Origin: an uncultured Clostridia bacterium
GTDB taxonomy: Bacteria; Bacillota; Clostridia; Christensenellales; Aristaeellaceae
Assembly (NCBI GenBank): GCA_937906775.1
Contig: CALCUD010000143.1
Location: 1 to 38,164 of the forward strand
Direction: 5' to 3'
Length of the DNA: 38,164 nt
A program made the position numbers and the translations under genes. The notes under the pieces are model-generated. The model was not told the DNA's origin and searched no databases. It worked only from the letters and a program-made list of their open reading frames with translations. Below, piece after piece: positions 23,763 through 32,156 of the stretch. The first letter of the stretch is position 1. Each line of letters starts with the position of its first letter.

Positions 23763-25430
23763 ATGAAGGTTGACAAGATCATCAGAAACGCGAATGTATT
23801 TACCTCCGCGGCAAGGAATTTTCACGCGTCCGCTTTTGCGGTGAAAGACGGAAAATTCGTCTATGTCGGGGATGAGGAGGGCCTGAAGGACTACGAGGGT
23901 GAGGTCGTCGATCTGGGCGGTAAGTTCGTCATGCCCGGCATCATTGATTCCCATGTGCATATTGCAATCGATACGGCCTTTGAGTATACGCCGGAAATCG
24001 TACCGATCATATGTGACAGCAAGCAGGAATGTCTGGATTTCATCCGCGGGTATATAGAGGCTGACCCGGGCAGGCCCATCTATAAGTTCATTCTCGGCTT
24101 CTTCTATCTCCACGGCGAAAAGCTGACCCGCTGGGATCTGGATCAGATCAGTACAGAGTCGCAGATCGTCATTGTGGAAGCCGTCGGACACAGCGGATGG
24201 GTCAATTCCAAAGTGCTGGATGATTTCAACCTGACGGACGACGTGGAGGATATTTCAGAAGGCCTCAGCCGCTATGACAAAGACGAGAACGGAAGACTGA
24301 CCGGCTTTGCCACCGAAGCCGCGTTCCAGCCCTTCAATATGGGTCACGCGAAGGATATAACAGACGCGCAGCTGCGCGCCGCTTTGCAGCGGTTCATTGA
24401 TTTCTGCGTGAAAATGGGGATCACCTGCGTGTACGAAGCCGGAACGCCTGAAAACGTCCATTATCATGACCGCGTCCTGAAAATGCTCTGTGAAATGGAC
24501 CGGGAGGGCAAGCTGCCTGTGACGGTCGAAAGCAGCTATATGATCATGGACCCCCGTCATATCCGGAGCTGTATCAGGACCCTCAGGGCGATGGACCGGA
24601 AGTATCATACCGAACATGTTCGCTGCCGCATCATGAAGATCATGATGGACGGCATCGAAAGCGGACGTTCCGCGGCTGTCATCGATCCGTACGATGACGG
24701 AAGCTGCGGCGGCAGGATCACCGACGAAGTGACCCTTTCCAGGCTGCTCGTCCGTCTGAACAGGGAAGGCATCGATTTCCATGCGCATACCGTCGGCGAG
24801 CTTGCCGTGAAGACCGTCCTGGATGCTGTCGAGCTGGCTCAGAAGGAGATCGGCGGAAAGCTGCTCATCAACGTCACGGTCGCCCATCTCGGCATTGTCC
24901 GCGATGAGGATATCATGCGCCTCGGGCCTCTCGGTGTCATTGCCAACTACACCCCGTCCTGGCATGGCGGCAGTTCCATTCCCGGCGGCGTCCGCGCTGC
25001 TGTCGAGCTTCTGGGAGAAAAACGCGGCCGCAATCTGAACAAGAGCGGTATGATGTGGAGAAACGGGACCCTGGTCACCTTCTCCAGCGACAATATCGCG
25101 TTCGGTGATTTCGGAGCATGGAGTCCGTTCCTCGGCATGGAAATCGGCATCCTTCGCAAGGATGTCAGTCTGTCCCCCGTCCCCGGCGATTATTCCGCAA
25201 CGGAGTTCTATCCGCCGGAGAGCGAGTGCATGACTGTGGAGCAGATGCTGCTGGGCTACACCATTAACGGCGCGAAGCAGCTCCGTCTGGAAAAGATCAA
25301 AGGCTCCATTGAGGCCGGCAAGGACGCGGATTACCTTGTCCTGAAGGAAGATCTCCTGAAAGTTCCTGCAGAGGGAATGAAAGATATCGTTCCTGAGGAA
25401 GTGTACTATAAAGGCGTCAGAATGAACTGA
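23763..25430 (+). CDS. Amidohydrolase family 3 (YtcJ-like), first paralogue
   Basis: 555 residues from ATG 23763, preceded by AAAAGGAGA; the frame open further upstream from 23682 overlaps the NRPS stop and is lysine-rich, so it is not favoured. Amidohydro_3 layout: N-terminal beta-sandwich (IIRNANVFT, AFAVKDGKFVYVG), metal motif HVH (His64, His66) in MPGIIDSHVH, GWVNSKVL, MMDGIESG, second His pair in FHAHTVGELAV, VAHLGIV, and the late Asp in TFSSDN, ending GSIEAGKDADYLVL. Such enzymes hydrolyse N-substituted amides or formamides at a metal site (NfdA is one characterised member); the substrate here is unknown. There is no signal peptide, so it is cytosolic. Confidence 0.9.
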   Translation: MKVDKIIRNANVFTSAARNFHASAFAVKDGKFVYVGDEEGLKDYEGEVVDLGGKFVMPGIIDSHVHIAIDTAFEYTPEIVPIICDSKQECLDFIRGYIEADPGRPIYKFILGFFYLHGEKLTRWDLDQISTESQIVIVEAVGHSGWVNSKVLDDFNLTDDVEDISEGLSRYDKDENGRLTGFATEAAFQPFNMGHAKDITDAQLRAALQRFIDFCVKMGITCVYEAGTPENVHYHDRVLKMLCEMDREGKLPVTVESSYMIMDPRHIRSCIRTLRAMDRKYHTEHVRCRIMKIMMDGIESGRSAAVIDPYDDGSCGGRITDEVTLSRLLVRLNREGIDFHAHTVGELAVKTVLDAVELAQKEIGGKLLINVTVAHLGIVRDEDIMRLGPLGVIANYTPSWHGGSSIPGGVRAAVELLGEKRGRNLNKSGMMWRNGTLVTFSSDNIAFGDFGAWSPFLGMEIGILRKDVSLSPVPGDYSATEFYPPESECMTVEQMLLGYTINGAKQLRLEKIKGSIEAGKDADYLVLKEDLLKVPAEGMKDIVPEEVYYKGVRMN

Positions 25431-25464
25431 AGATTGCTGAAAAATGATGGCTGAGGTGAAAAAG

Positions 25465-27162
25465 ATGGACAGAAAGATCCTTGTAAACGGGAAGATCTAC
25501 ACAGAGGACAGGCGCAATCCGTGGGCGGAAGCGGTCGCCATTGACGGGAAGCATTTTGCGCATGTCGGCACTACCAAAGAGGTACGTACTTATGCCCTGT
25601 TCCATTGGGGCAGGGAATTTGACACCGTGGACCTTGGTGGAAAGACTGTGCTTCCGGGACTGATCGAAGGGCATACGCATCCGGCTATGATGTCGAAGAC
25701 TGCCTGGGTCCTCCATGGCGCGGAGACGCAAAATGAAGACGAAATGTATGAAGACATCCGGAAATTCGCGATGCTGTATCCGAAGGAGAAATGTCCTTAT
25801 TTCGTCTATACACGCTATCTGAATGAATGGTTCGGCCCGGAGGGACCGAACAACAAACGTCTGAACGAGATCATTTCAGACCGTCCCGCCCGCATTGAAG
25901 ACAACAGCGGACACGGATGCCTGTATAATGATGTGGCACTGGAGATGCTGAAGGACGAAAACGGCATTCCGCACAACGGCAGTCCCATAGCGGAACCGTT
26001 CTTCGCGAAGGACGCGGACGGTAACTATACCGGCTGGGCGCAGCAGGCGATGCTTCCGTATGATAAAGGGATCTATGAAAGATCCGGGTTCGCTTACCCG
26101 GATGGAATGACCGACGAACTGGCAGGCCCCTTCTTTGACACCTTCCGGCATTACGGAGTCTCAGTCTGTATGGACGGTGCGACAGATTCGGCGGGCGACC
26201 TGAAATATCTTTATGAGAAGGATATGAAGGGCGAGCTGAACATGCACTATGAGGCTACCCGAGTCCTTCCCGCCATGAATGACGAAGCAATCGAAGAAAC
26301 CATCGCGACGATCCGGGACTGGCAGAAGAAATATACGACCGATCATATCCGCTGCAATATCGTCAAGTATTTTATGGACGGTTCCATTGAGTTCGGCGAT
26401 GTTCTGACGGTGGAGCCGTTCAGCAGCGACCCCGAAGGGAAGAACTGCGGTACCGGCTGCCATTGCAATGAGGAAGAAATGACGAAGCTGATGGTCCGCC
26501 TCAACAGGGAGCGGCTCGATCTGCATATTCACTGCGTATGCGACGGAAGCCTGCGCGTGATCTGCGACGCCTGCGAAGCGGCACAGAAGATCTGCGGGGA
26601 TGACTGGTGCATCCATGTGACACCCGCGCATTGCGAGATCATCCATCCGGACGAGATCCACCGGATCCACCAGCTGGGCATGTTCATGGATACCACGCCG
26701 ATCTGGAGCGGAATGGGCTCTGCCACGCACATGGAGCAGCTTGGTCTGGAACGTTGGAGAAGACTGCACGACTATACGCAGATCATCGCGGATGGCGAAC
26801 ATGTCGGTTTTTCCAGCGATGTCATCGAGGCGACCGAGAAGTATCTTCTTAATCCTTTCACGGGGATCCAGGTCGGCATGACGCGGCTTTTCCCGGGAGA
26901 TACGGATGAAGTGGATCATGATCTTTATTACGAGGACGGCGGCCGTCCTCCGAAGAGTGCCCGGCTCACACTGGAGCAGATGATCCACGGCTATACGGTG
27001 ACCAATTCGATCCGTATGCGTCTGAACCATCGCCTCGGTTCCATTGAGGCCGGCAAGGACGCGAACCTGGTCGTGCTGAAGGATGATATTTTCGCCATGA
27101 AGCCGGAAGAGATCTGGGATCTCGACACGGAATGTGTCTATTTTGAAGGAAAAAAGATCTGA
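25465..27162 (+). CDS. Amidohydrolase family 3 (YtcJ-like), second paralogue, cysteine-rich
   Basis: 565 residues from ATG 25465, chosen because GAGGTG lies 6 nt upstream; ATG 25444 lacks a good ribosome site. Same family and order as its neighbours: VNGKIYTED, metal motif HTH (His70, His72) in LPGLIEGHTHP, GHGCLYNDVAL, FMDGSIEFGD, LHIHCVCDGS, TPAHCEIIH, FSSDVIEATEK, GSIEAGKDANLVVL. Unlike the other two copies it has about ten cysteines in a stretch of 65 residues (NCGTGCHC through PAHCE), which could bind an extra metal or form disulfides. It begins 34 bp after the first paralogue. Confidence 0.9.
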   Translation: MDRKILVNGKIYTEDRRNPWAEAVAIDGKHFAHVGTTKEVRTYALFHWGREFDTVDLGGKTVLPGLIEGHTHPAMMSKTAWVLHGAETQNEDEMYEDIRKFAMLYPKEKCPYFVYTRYLNEWFGPEGPNNKRLNEIISDRPARIEDNSGHGCLYNDVALEMLKDENGIPHNGSPIAEPFFAKDADGNYTGWAQQAMLPYDKGIYERSGFAYPDGMTDELAGPFFDTFRHYGVSVCMDGATDSAGDLKYLYEKDMKGELNMHYEATRVLPAMNDEAIEETIATIRDWQKKYTTDHIRCNIVKYFMDGSIEFGDVLTVEPFSSDPEGKNCGTGCHCNEEEMTKLMVRLNRERLDLHIHCVCDGSLRVICDACEAAQKICGDDWCIHVTPAHCEIIHPDEIHRIHQLGMFMDTTPIWSGMGSATHMEQLGLERWRRLHDYTQIIADGEHVGFSSDVIEATEKYLLNPFTGIQVGMTRLFPGDTDEVDHDLYYEDGGRPPKSARLTLEQMIHGYTVTNSIRMRLNHRLGSIEAGKDANLVVLKDDIFAMKPEEIWDLDTECVYFEGKKI

Positions 27163-27205
27163 TTTTTGCCTGACAGGAATAAACTTCATGCGGGGAGATG
27201 TGTTT

Positions 27206-28858
27206 ATGAACGCGGATATAGTTGTTTACGGAAAAATATATACCTCCGACGCGGATCACAACACCGCCCAGGCTTTCGCGGTGAAAAACGGCAGATTTGT
27301 CTATGTCGGAAGTGCTGATGGCGCGAAAGAATACGAAGGCAGCGGGACGAAGGTCATCCACGCGGCGTTTGCCATGCCGGGAGGGATCGAAGCGCACGGG
27401 CATTATATTTCCGAAGGCGCTTTCAAACTCGGCTGCTATCTCGATCCGATGAAGGACACCCCGGACGGCCGGGCATTGAAGATGCCGGAGGATTACATTG
27501 AGGATCTGAAAAACTGGAGAAAAGCCCATCCCGATGAGAAAGGCATCTATGCTTATCCGTACGCTTCGGAGCTGATCATCGGCGGGATAAAGCTGACAAG
27601 GCAGATCCTGGATGAGGCGTTTCCGGATATCCCGGTCTTTATTTCCGAGGCTTCCCTGCATGGCGGATGGTGCAATACGAAGTGCCTTGAGGAAGCGGGC
27701 GTGCTGAATACATCTGTACCTGTCGAGACCATCCACCGTGATGAAAACGGTGTTGCAGTCGGTACGGTCAGAGACGAAGCCTGTGCCTATGTCCGTAACC
27801 GCGTGTTCGGAGCTTTCCTGGATGATACGCTCTATAAGCAGGCTGTCAGGAATACGGCGGGTTTCCTGAATTCCATGGGCTATGTCGCTCACTACGACGC
27901 GTGGTCAAACCTGGACGGGACGGATGCAATGTACCGGGCGATCTCCTCTGTGGACAAGGACGGGGACGCGACCTGTCTTTTTGCCTCCGCCTACTGCATT
28001 GAATCCTTTGAAGACCGGAATGAGGGCATTCTGAAAGCGGCCGTACTGAAAAACAAATACCGCACAGACCATTATTATCCGATCTTTGTGAAGCTGTTCG
28101 CGGACGGCGTGGTGGAGAGCGGGACCGGGTATGTTTCGGAACCGTATTCGGATGGCAGTTACGGAACGCGCATCTGGGAACAGGAAATCATGAATGACAT
28201 CGTGACCAAGGCAAATGCCGCCGGGATGCTTGTCCATACCCATGTGTACGGGGATGCCGCGTCGCATGAAGCGATCAATGCTTACATAGAATCCGGGAAG
28301 ATCAACGGAAGGATATACAGAAACAGCCTTGGTCATGCCGCGCTGGTCCGGGATGAGGATTATCCGCGCATTTATGAGCACGGGATCGGTGTCGCGTTTG
28401 CGGGCAACTGGTCTGCCGGTCTTGAGGCCGGTGATGTGAATCCCCTGGAGGGAAAGGTCGGAGCAGAGCGGCTGCGTGCCGAGTATCCGGTCGAACAGTT
28501 CCCGCAGCACGGGATCCGGGCGGCAACCTCCACAGACCGTCCGTGCGGAACAGCGTATGATGCCCAGGCGGTATTTGAATATCTGGGTGTCCTTGTAACG
28601 GGAAACGATTACAGGATCGATCAGAATCCGGTCGCCAAACGCGAGCAGCATGTTTCCGTTCAGGAAGGCCTTGAAATGCTTACGATCAACGGCGCCTGGA
28701 TGGTCGAGCTTGAGCACGAGCGCGGAAGCATTGAGGTCGGGAAATTCGCGGATTTCCTGATCGCGGATGCCAGCCCGTTCGAGGTTGAACCGAGGCAGAT
28801 CTGCCGCATCAAACTGCTGGAGACCTGGTTTGAAGGCAAACAGGTATATCACGGGTAA
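27206..28858 (+). CDS. Amidohydrolase family 3 (YtcJ-like), third paralogue
   Basis: 550 residues from ATG 27206, with GGGGAGA 7 nt upstream; the longer frame from 27134 overlaps the previous gene. Metal motif HGH (His64, His66) in MPGGIEAHGH, then GGWCNTKCLEEAG, FADGVVESG, LVHTHVYGDAAS, LGHAALVRDED, a late Asp in ATSTDRPCG, and GSIEVGKFADFLI. The N-terminus (AFAVKNGRFVYVG) is closest to the first paralogue, suggesting local duplication followed by divergence. Presumed cytosolic metal-dependent amide hydrolase; substrate unknown. Confidence 0.9.
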   Translation: MNADIVVYGKIYTSDADHNTAQAFAVKNGRFVYVGSADGAKEYEGSGTKVIHAAFAMPGGIEAHGHYISEGAFKLGCYLDPMKDTPDGRALKMPEDYIEDLKNWRKAHPDEKGIYAYPYASELIIGGIKLTRQILDEAFPDIPVFISEASLHGGWCNTKCLEEAGVLNTSVPVETIHRDENGVAVGTVRDEACAYVRNRVFGAFLDDTLYKQAVRNTAGFLNSMGYVAHYDAWSNLDGTDAMYRAISSVDKDGDATCLFASAYCIESFEDRNEGILKAAVLKNKYRTDHYYPIFVKLFADGVVESGTGYVSEPYSDGSYGTRIWEQEIMNDIVTKANAAGMLVHTHVYGDAASHEAINAYIESGKINGRIYRNSLGHAALVRDEDYPRIYEHGIGVAFAGNWSAGLEAGDVNPLEGKVGAERLRAEYPVEQFPQHGIRAATSTDRPCGTAYDAQAVFEYLGVLVTGNDYRIDQNPVAKREQHVSVQEGLEMLTINGAWMVELEHERGSIEVGKFADFLIADASPFEVEPRQICRIKLLETWFEGKQVYHG

Positions 28859-28935
28859 ATCCGGATCAGTGACGGCCCGGAGAAAAGCCCGGGACTACTT
28901 CCGGAACGGATGAGAAACACAAGGCAGGGGGATTT

Positions 28936-30036
28936 ATGGAACTCAGTAAACGGGTTGCAAGACGGATCAGGAATATGGAATCCCATGTTCATTTTGATCT
29001 GGAAAAGGGGATTGCAACTGTCCCGCTTTATTATGAAACACCGGATGACTTGCTCGATGAACATCTCAGCCGCCCCGGTAAGCCGGTGATCTCCGATGAC
29101 GCGATCGATTATCTGCTGGATATCGTGAAGGATATCCCGAAGGAATTCACAGTTGATTTCAGCCTGACCGTGAACGATTACGGCGCATATGATCCTCATC
29201 AGCTTTTGAAAGCAATACAGGTGACGATTGAAAACACCTATTATTACTATGATGAGAACCGTAAAAAGGATATCGCGCTGTCTGTCCTGTTTATCGTCAT
29301 CGGTGCCTTGTCCATGATCATCGAGTTTATCGGACTGCATTATAAGTGGTATGGGCCGAAGGACGCTATCAGCACGGATATCATTACATCCTTGTTTGAC
29401 CTGGTCACCTGGATCTTTTTCTGGGAGGGCGCGGCCATTCTGTTCCTGACATATGAAAATGACGCCACCGTTTTTCATCACGATCTCGGTCGTTTCCAGG
29501 GGATCCGTTTCGTGGATGATGCCGGCGGGATCCTTTCGGCAACGGACCGTGACAAGCTGTATCGCAATTGGGTCCGTGTAGAAAAACGGGAACTTTTTGC
29601 CCGTCACTTTATTCTGTTTTCCTATCCCGTTCTGTTCGCGGTGACCGCTGTTGAAATCGGGGAGTTCGGGCAACAGATCGCGGGCATGGACGGCTGGACG
29701 ATCGCAAGGCTGCTTTTCGGCGTGATCACTGTCGTATTACTGGCCATTGCCAATGTTTCCTTTTTCCGCGGGAAAGGTCCCCTGAAAAAATGGGTCATGC
29801 CCCTGTCCCTGATCCTGCTGGGGTACGCGGTCATCAACATGATCGAAAGCATGATCGGCGGAGAGATCCGGACGATATCCTTTTATCTGAATTGTTTTGC
29901 GATGATCCTGATCCTGATCAATGTGATCTGTTTACGTTATATGCAGAAACAAACGGTGGAAACGTGTCGGAAAAGGGGGAAGTCGGATAATGGAGATCAG
30001 CAAACGGACCCTCCGACGGATGGAAAACATCAGTGA
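28936..30036 (+). CDS. Six-transmembrane protein with soluble N-terminal domain, unknown family
   Basis: 366 residues. A soluble N-terminal domain of about 110 residues (SKRVARRIRNMES, FDLEKGIATVPLYYETPDDL, FSLTVNDYGAYDPHQLLKAI, ENTYYYYDENRKKD) is followed by about six hydrophobic helices (IALSVLFIVIGALSMIIEF, LFDLVTWIFFWEGAAILFL, FILFSYPVLFAVTAVEI, LLFGVITVVLLAIANVSFF, LSLILLGYAVINMIES, LNCFAMILILINVICL). I do not recognise the family. The N-terminal domain is shared with the next gene. GCAGGGGG precedes the ATG, 77 bp after the third amidohydrolase, so it is likely in the same operon. It could be a transporter or a membrane enzyme. Confidence 0.75.
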   Translation: MELSKRVARRIRNMESHVHFDLEKGIATVPLYYETPDDLLDEHLSRPGKPVISDDAIDYLLDIVKDIPKEFTVDFSLTVNDYGAYDPHQLLKAIQVTIENTYYYYDENRKKDIALSVLFIVIGALSMIIEFIGLHYKWYGPKDAISTDIITSLFDLVTWIFFWEGAAILFLTYENDATVFHHDLGRFQGIRFVDDAGGILSATDRDKLYRNWVRVEKRELFARHFILFSYPVLFAVTAVEIGEFGQQIAGMDGWTIARLLFGVITVVLLAIANVSFFRGKGPLKKWVMPLSLILLGYAVINMIESMIGGEIRTISFYLNCFAMILILINVICLRYMQKQTVETCRKRGKSDNGDQQTDPPTDGKHQ

Positions 30037-30628
30037 TATCTGCGATTTTGATACGGAAAAAGGCGTAGCTACCTTGCATCTTTACTTTGACAAGGCGGAA
30101 GAGATCCTGGACAAACAGCAAAGTACCCCGGTCCGTCCCGTGATTTCCGCGGAAACGATTGAGCGGATGTCGCGCAATATGTGCATCGTGCCGGAAGAAT
30201 TTGATGTTGTCTATGCCATCACCGTCGATGATTATCAGGATTATGCGCCGGTACAGCTGCTTCACGCTTACAAAACCGGCCTGGAGAACAGATATTACAG
30301 AAAAGACGAAGAGAACCGGACCGATCACGCGGTATGGTTTCTCTTCGCGCTGGTGGGACTGGCCATATTCATGTTCATGGTATTTGGCAAACATAACGGA
30401 TGGTTCGGTGCCGCCGCTTCTGTCACCGCCATGGTGACGGCGGTCATTCTCGATATGCTTTTCCAGTCTTTTTTCGAGAAGAGCATTATCTTCTATTTTG
30501 TCCATGACAACCGTCTGGCTCTGTTCAAAAAGAGCTTTCGCCGTCTGGATGCCCTTCAGTGCCGCGATCGGAACGGAAAAACGCTGGGCTGCTGGAAAAC
30601 AAAAAAACCGCGTAAAGATCCCGGATAA
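29990..30628 (+). CDS. Two-transmembrane protein, shorter relative of the preceding membrane protein
   Basis: 212 residues; its start overlaps the end of the preceding gene by 47 bp, with AAAAGGGGGAAG upstream. The first 110 residues mirror those of its neighbour: EISKRTLRRMENI, FDTEKGVATLHLYFD, PVISAETI, EEFDVVYAITVDDYQDYAPVQLL, ENRYYRKDEENR. Two hydrophobic segments follow (VWFLFALVGLAIFMFMVFG and AAASVTAMVTAVILDMLFQS), then a short FEKSIIFYFVHDNRL region resembling the segment after helix 2 of the longer protein. It is probably a partial duplicate that forms a complex with it. Family unknown. Confidence 0.75.
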   Translation: MEISKRTLRRMENISDICDFDTEKGVATLHLYFDKAEEILDKQQSTPVRPVISAETIERMSRNMCIVPEEFDVVYAITVDDYQDYAPVQLLHAYKTGLENRYYRKDEENRTDHAVWFLFALVGLAIFMFMVFGKHNGWFGAAASVTAMVTAVILDMLFQSFFEKSIIFYFVHDNRLALFKKSFRRLDALQCRDRNGKTLGCWKTKKPRKDPG

Positions 30629-30680
30629 CGATCCGGACATTCCCGAAAGCGGTCCAATCAATTGTACAGGGGGAAGCAAT

Positions 30681-32039
30681 ATGGGATTCAGGAAAAACAT
30701 ATTCATCTGGTTAACGGTGCTGCTTATGACAGTAATGTTTTTTGCGGAGGCGGAAATGTCGGACTATGTGCGTCTTGCGGATCATGTAACACCGGATATG
30801 TTGTGCGCGGATTACTGGGCTGGCGATGAAGGAGACCGACTGCTGCTTACGCGGGAACAGATCGCCAACCTGCCCGAGAATGATACTTCCCGTTTGTTGC
30901 AAAGGGCGGATGAACTGAACGCGGGCCAGCTGCGGGACGATATCCTGGCGTTGGGAACAAAAAAAGCCGAGGAATGCTTTCAGAACGGTGCACCGGTCAC
31001 GCAGGCATATCTGGATGCGTTGCTGGACAACGCCAATGCGGACGGAGTCCCCGATGCTCTGAGCATCCGGTACGGTTATTCGGTAGCCAGAGCCAGCCTG
31101 CGCGCTCTTCCCACGAATGATTTTGCCGGTGAATCGGAAACCGATCTGTTTTATGATAAGCTGGTTCAAAGTGAATGCATGCCTTTTCTGCCGGTGATGG
31201 TCGTACACGAAAGCAAGGACGCGGAATGGTATTTCGTCTGGTTCTACGGTTTCGGCGGATGGGTGGAAAAGGATAAGATCGCGCTGTGCCCTTCCAGAGG
31301 AGACTGGCTTGCCCGTCAGGAGGAAGAGGATTTCCTGCTGGTTACAGGTCGTGAGCTGAGGCTGAACGTGGACAGAGGTAATGAAGAGCTGTCCGGTCTC
31401 GTGCTGCCCATGGGCACCAGAATGCCCTTGCTGACGGTGGAGGAAACGCCGGAATCGGTTTCCGGCAGGGCGACTTTCAACAGCTATGCCGTGAAGCTGC
31501 CTGTCCGTGGCGGGGACGGGATGATCGAGGACCGGGTTGCCCTTGTCCCGATGAGTACGGACGTACATATCGGCTATCTTGACTATACTTCCCGTAATGT
31601 GCTGACACAGGCTTTCAAACTGCTGGGGGACCGGTATGGCTGGGCGGGACTGGATCTTTCCAATGACTGCTCAGGCGTTGTCCGCGAGATCTGGTTGTGC
31701 TTCGGCATCGAAATGGACCGCACGGCAGGTCCGCAGTCCCGCACAACCCTGGCAACGATCATCGATGTGGAAAATACTGCCACGGAAGAAAAAATGACCG
31801 CACTGGCCGGTCTGACCCCGGGAAGCCTTGTATATTTCCCGGGCCATATCATGATCTGGCTGGGAATGCGGGACAATATACCGTATGTGATCAGCTCCGT
31901 GGGCAGTTTTGCCACAGAGACGATGGAAACCGGCACGGTACTGAGTGTGAATTCCATGACGGTCAACAGCCTGCTGGTCCACCGGAGAAGCGGCCTGACC
32001 TGGCTGGACAGCTTGACAAGACTGATCTCCATTCCGTGA
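30681..32039 (+). CDS. Secreted SH3/NlpC-P60 cysteine peptidase
   Basis: 452 residues from ATG 30681 (AGGGGGAAG upstream). Signal peptide (FIWLTVLLMTVMFFAEA). An N-terminal helical NlpC/P60-accessory region is followed by two SH3-like domains (YSVARASLRALPTNDFAG, WYFVWFYGFGGWVEKDKIA). The C-terminal NlpC/P60 domain has catalytic Cys330 in LSNDCSGVVREIW and His389 in YFPGHIMIWLG. Architecture matches gamma-D-glutamyl-L-diamino-acid endopeptidases of the YkfC type that cut wall stem peptides or murein tripeptides. It is the last gene of the accessory operon, 52 bp after the shorter membrane protein. Confidence 0.88.
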   Translation: MGFRKNIFIWLTVLLMTVMFFAEAEMSDYVRLADHVTPDMLCADYWAGDEGDRLLLTREQIANLPENDTSRLLQRADELNAGQLRDDILALGTKKAEECFQNGAPVTQAYLDALLDNANADGVPDALSIRYGYSVARASLRALPTNDFAGESETDLFYDKLVQSECMPFLPVMVVHESKDAEWYFVWFYGFGGWVEKDKIALCPSRGDWLARQEEEDFLLVTGRELRLNVDRGNEELSGLVLPMGTRMPLLTVEETPESVSGRATFNSYAVKLPVRGGDGMIEDRVALVPMSTDVHIGYLDYTSRNVLTQAFKLLGDRYGWAGLDLSNDCSGVVREIWLCFGIEMDRTAGPQSRTTLATIIDVENTATEEKMTALAGLTPGSLVYFPGHIMIWLGMRDNIPYVISSVGSFATETMETGTVLSVNSMTVNSLLVHRRSGLTWLDSLTRLISIP

Positions 32040-32120
32040 TCCCATGATCCGGAAGAGCCCGGCCGCGTTCCTGCCTGCCGGTGCTCTCCGCTGTCTCCCT
32101 TTCCGCCCGGTCATTGATTC

Positions 32121-32142
32121 TTAGCCTAACTTTCCGTGATGA
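32121..32142 (+). repeat. 22-nt repeat, right copy
   Basis: Matches the left copy (19726-19747, opposite strand) at 20 of 22 positions. It is followed directly by AGCCTC and seven T, echoing the terminator arm at 19711-19722. Confidence 0.6.
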
Positions 32143-32156
32143 GCCTCTTTTTTTGT

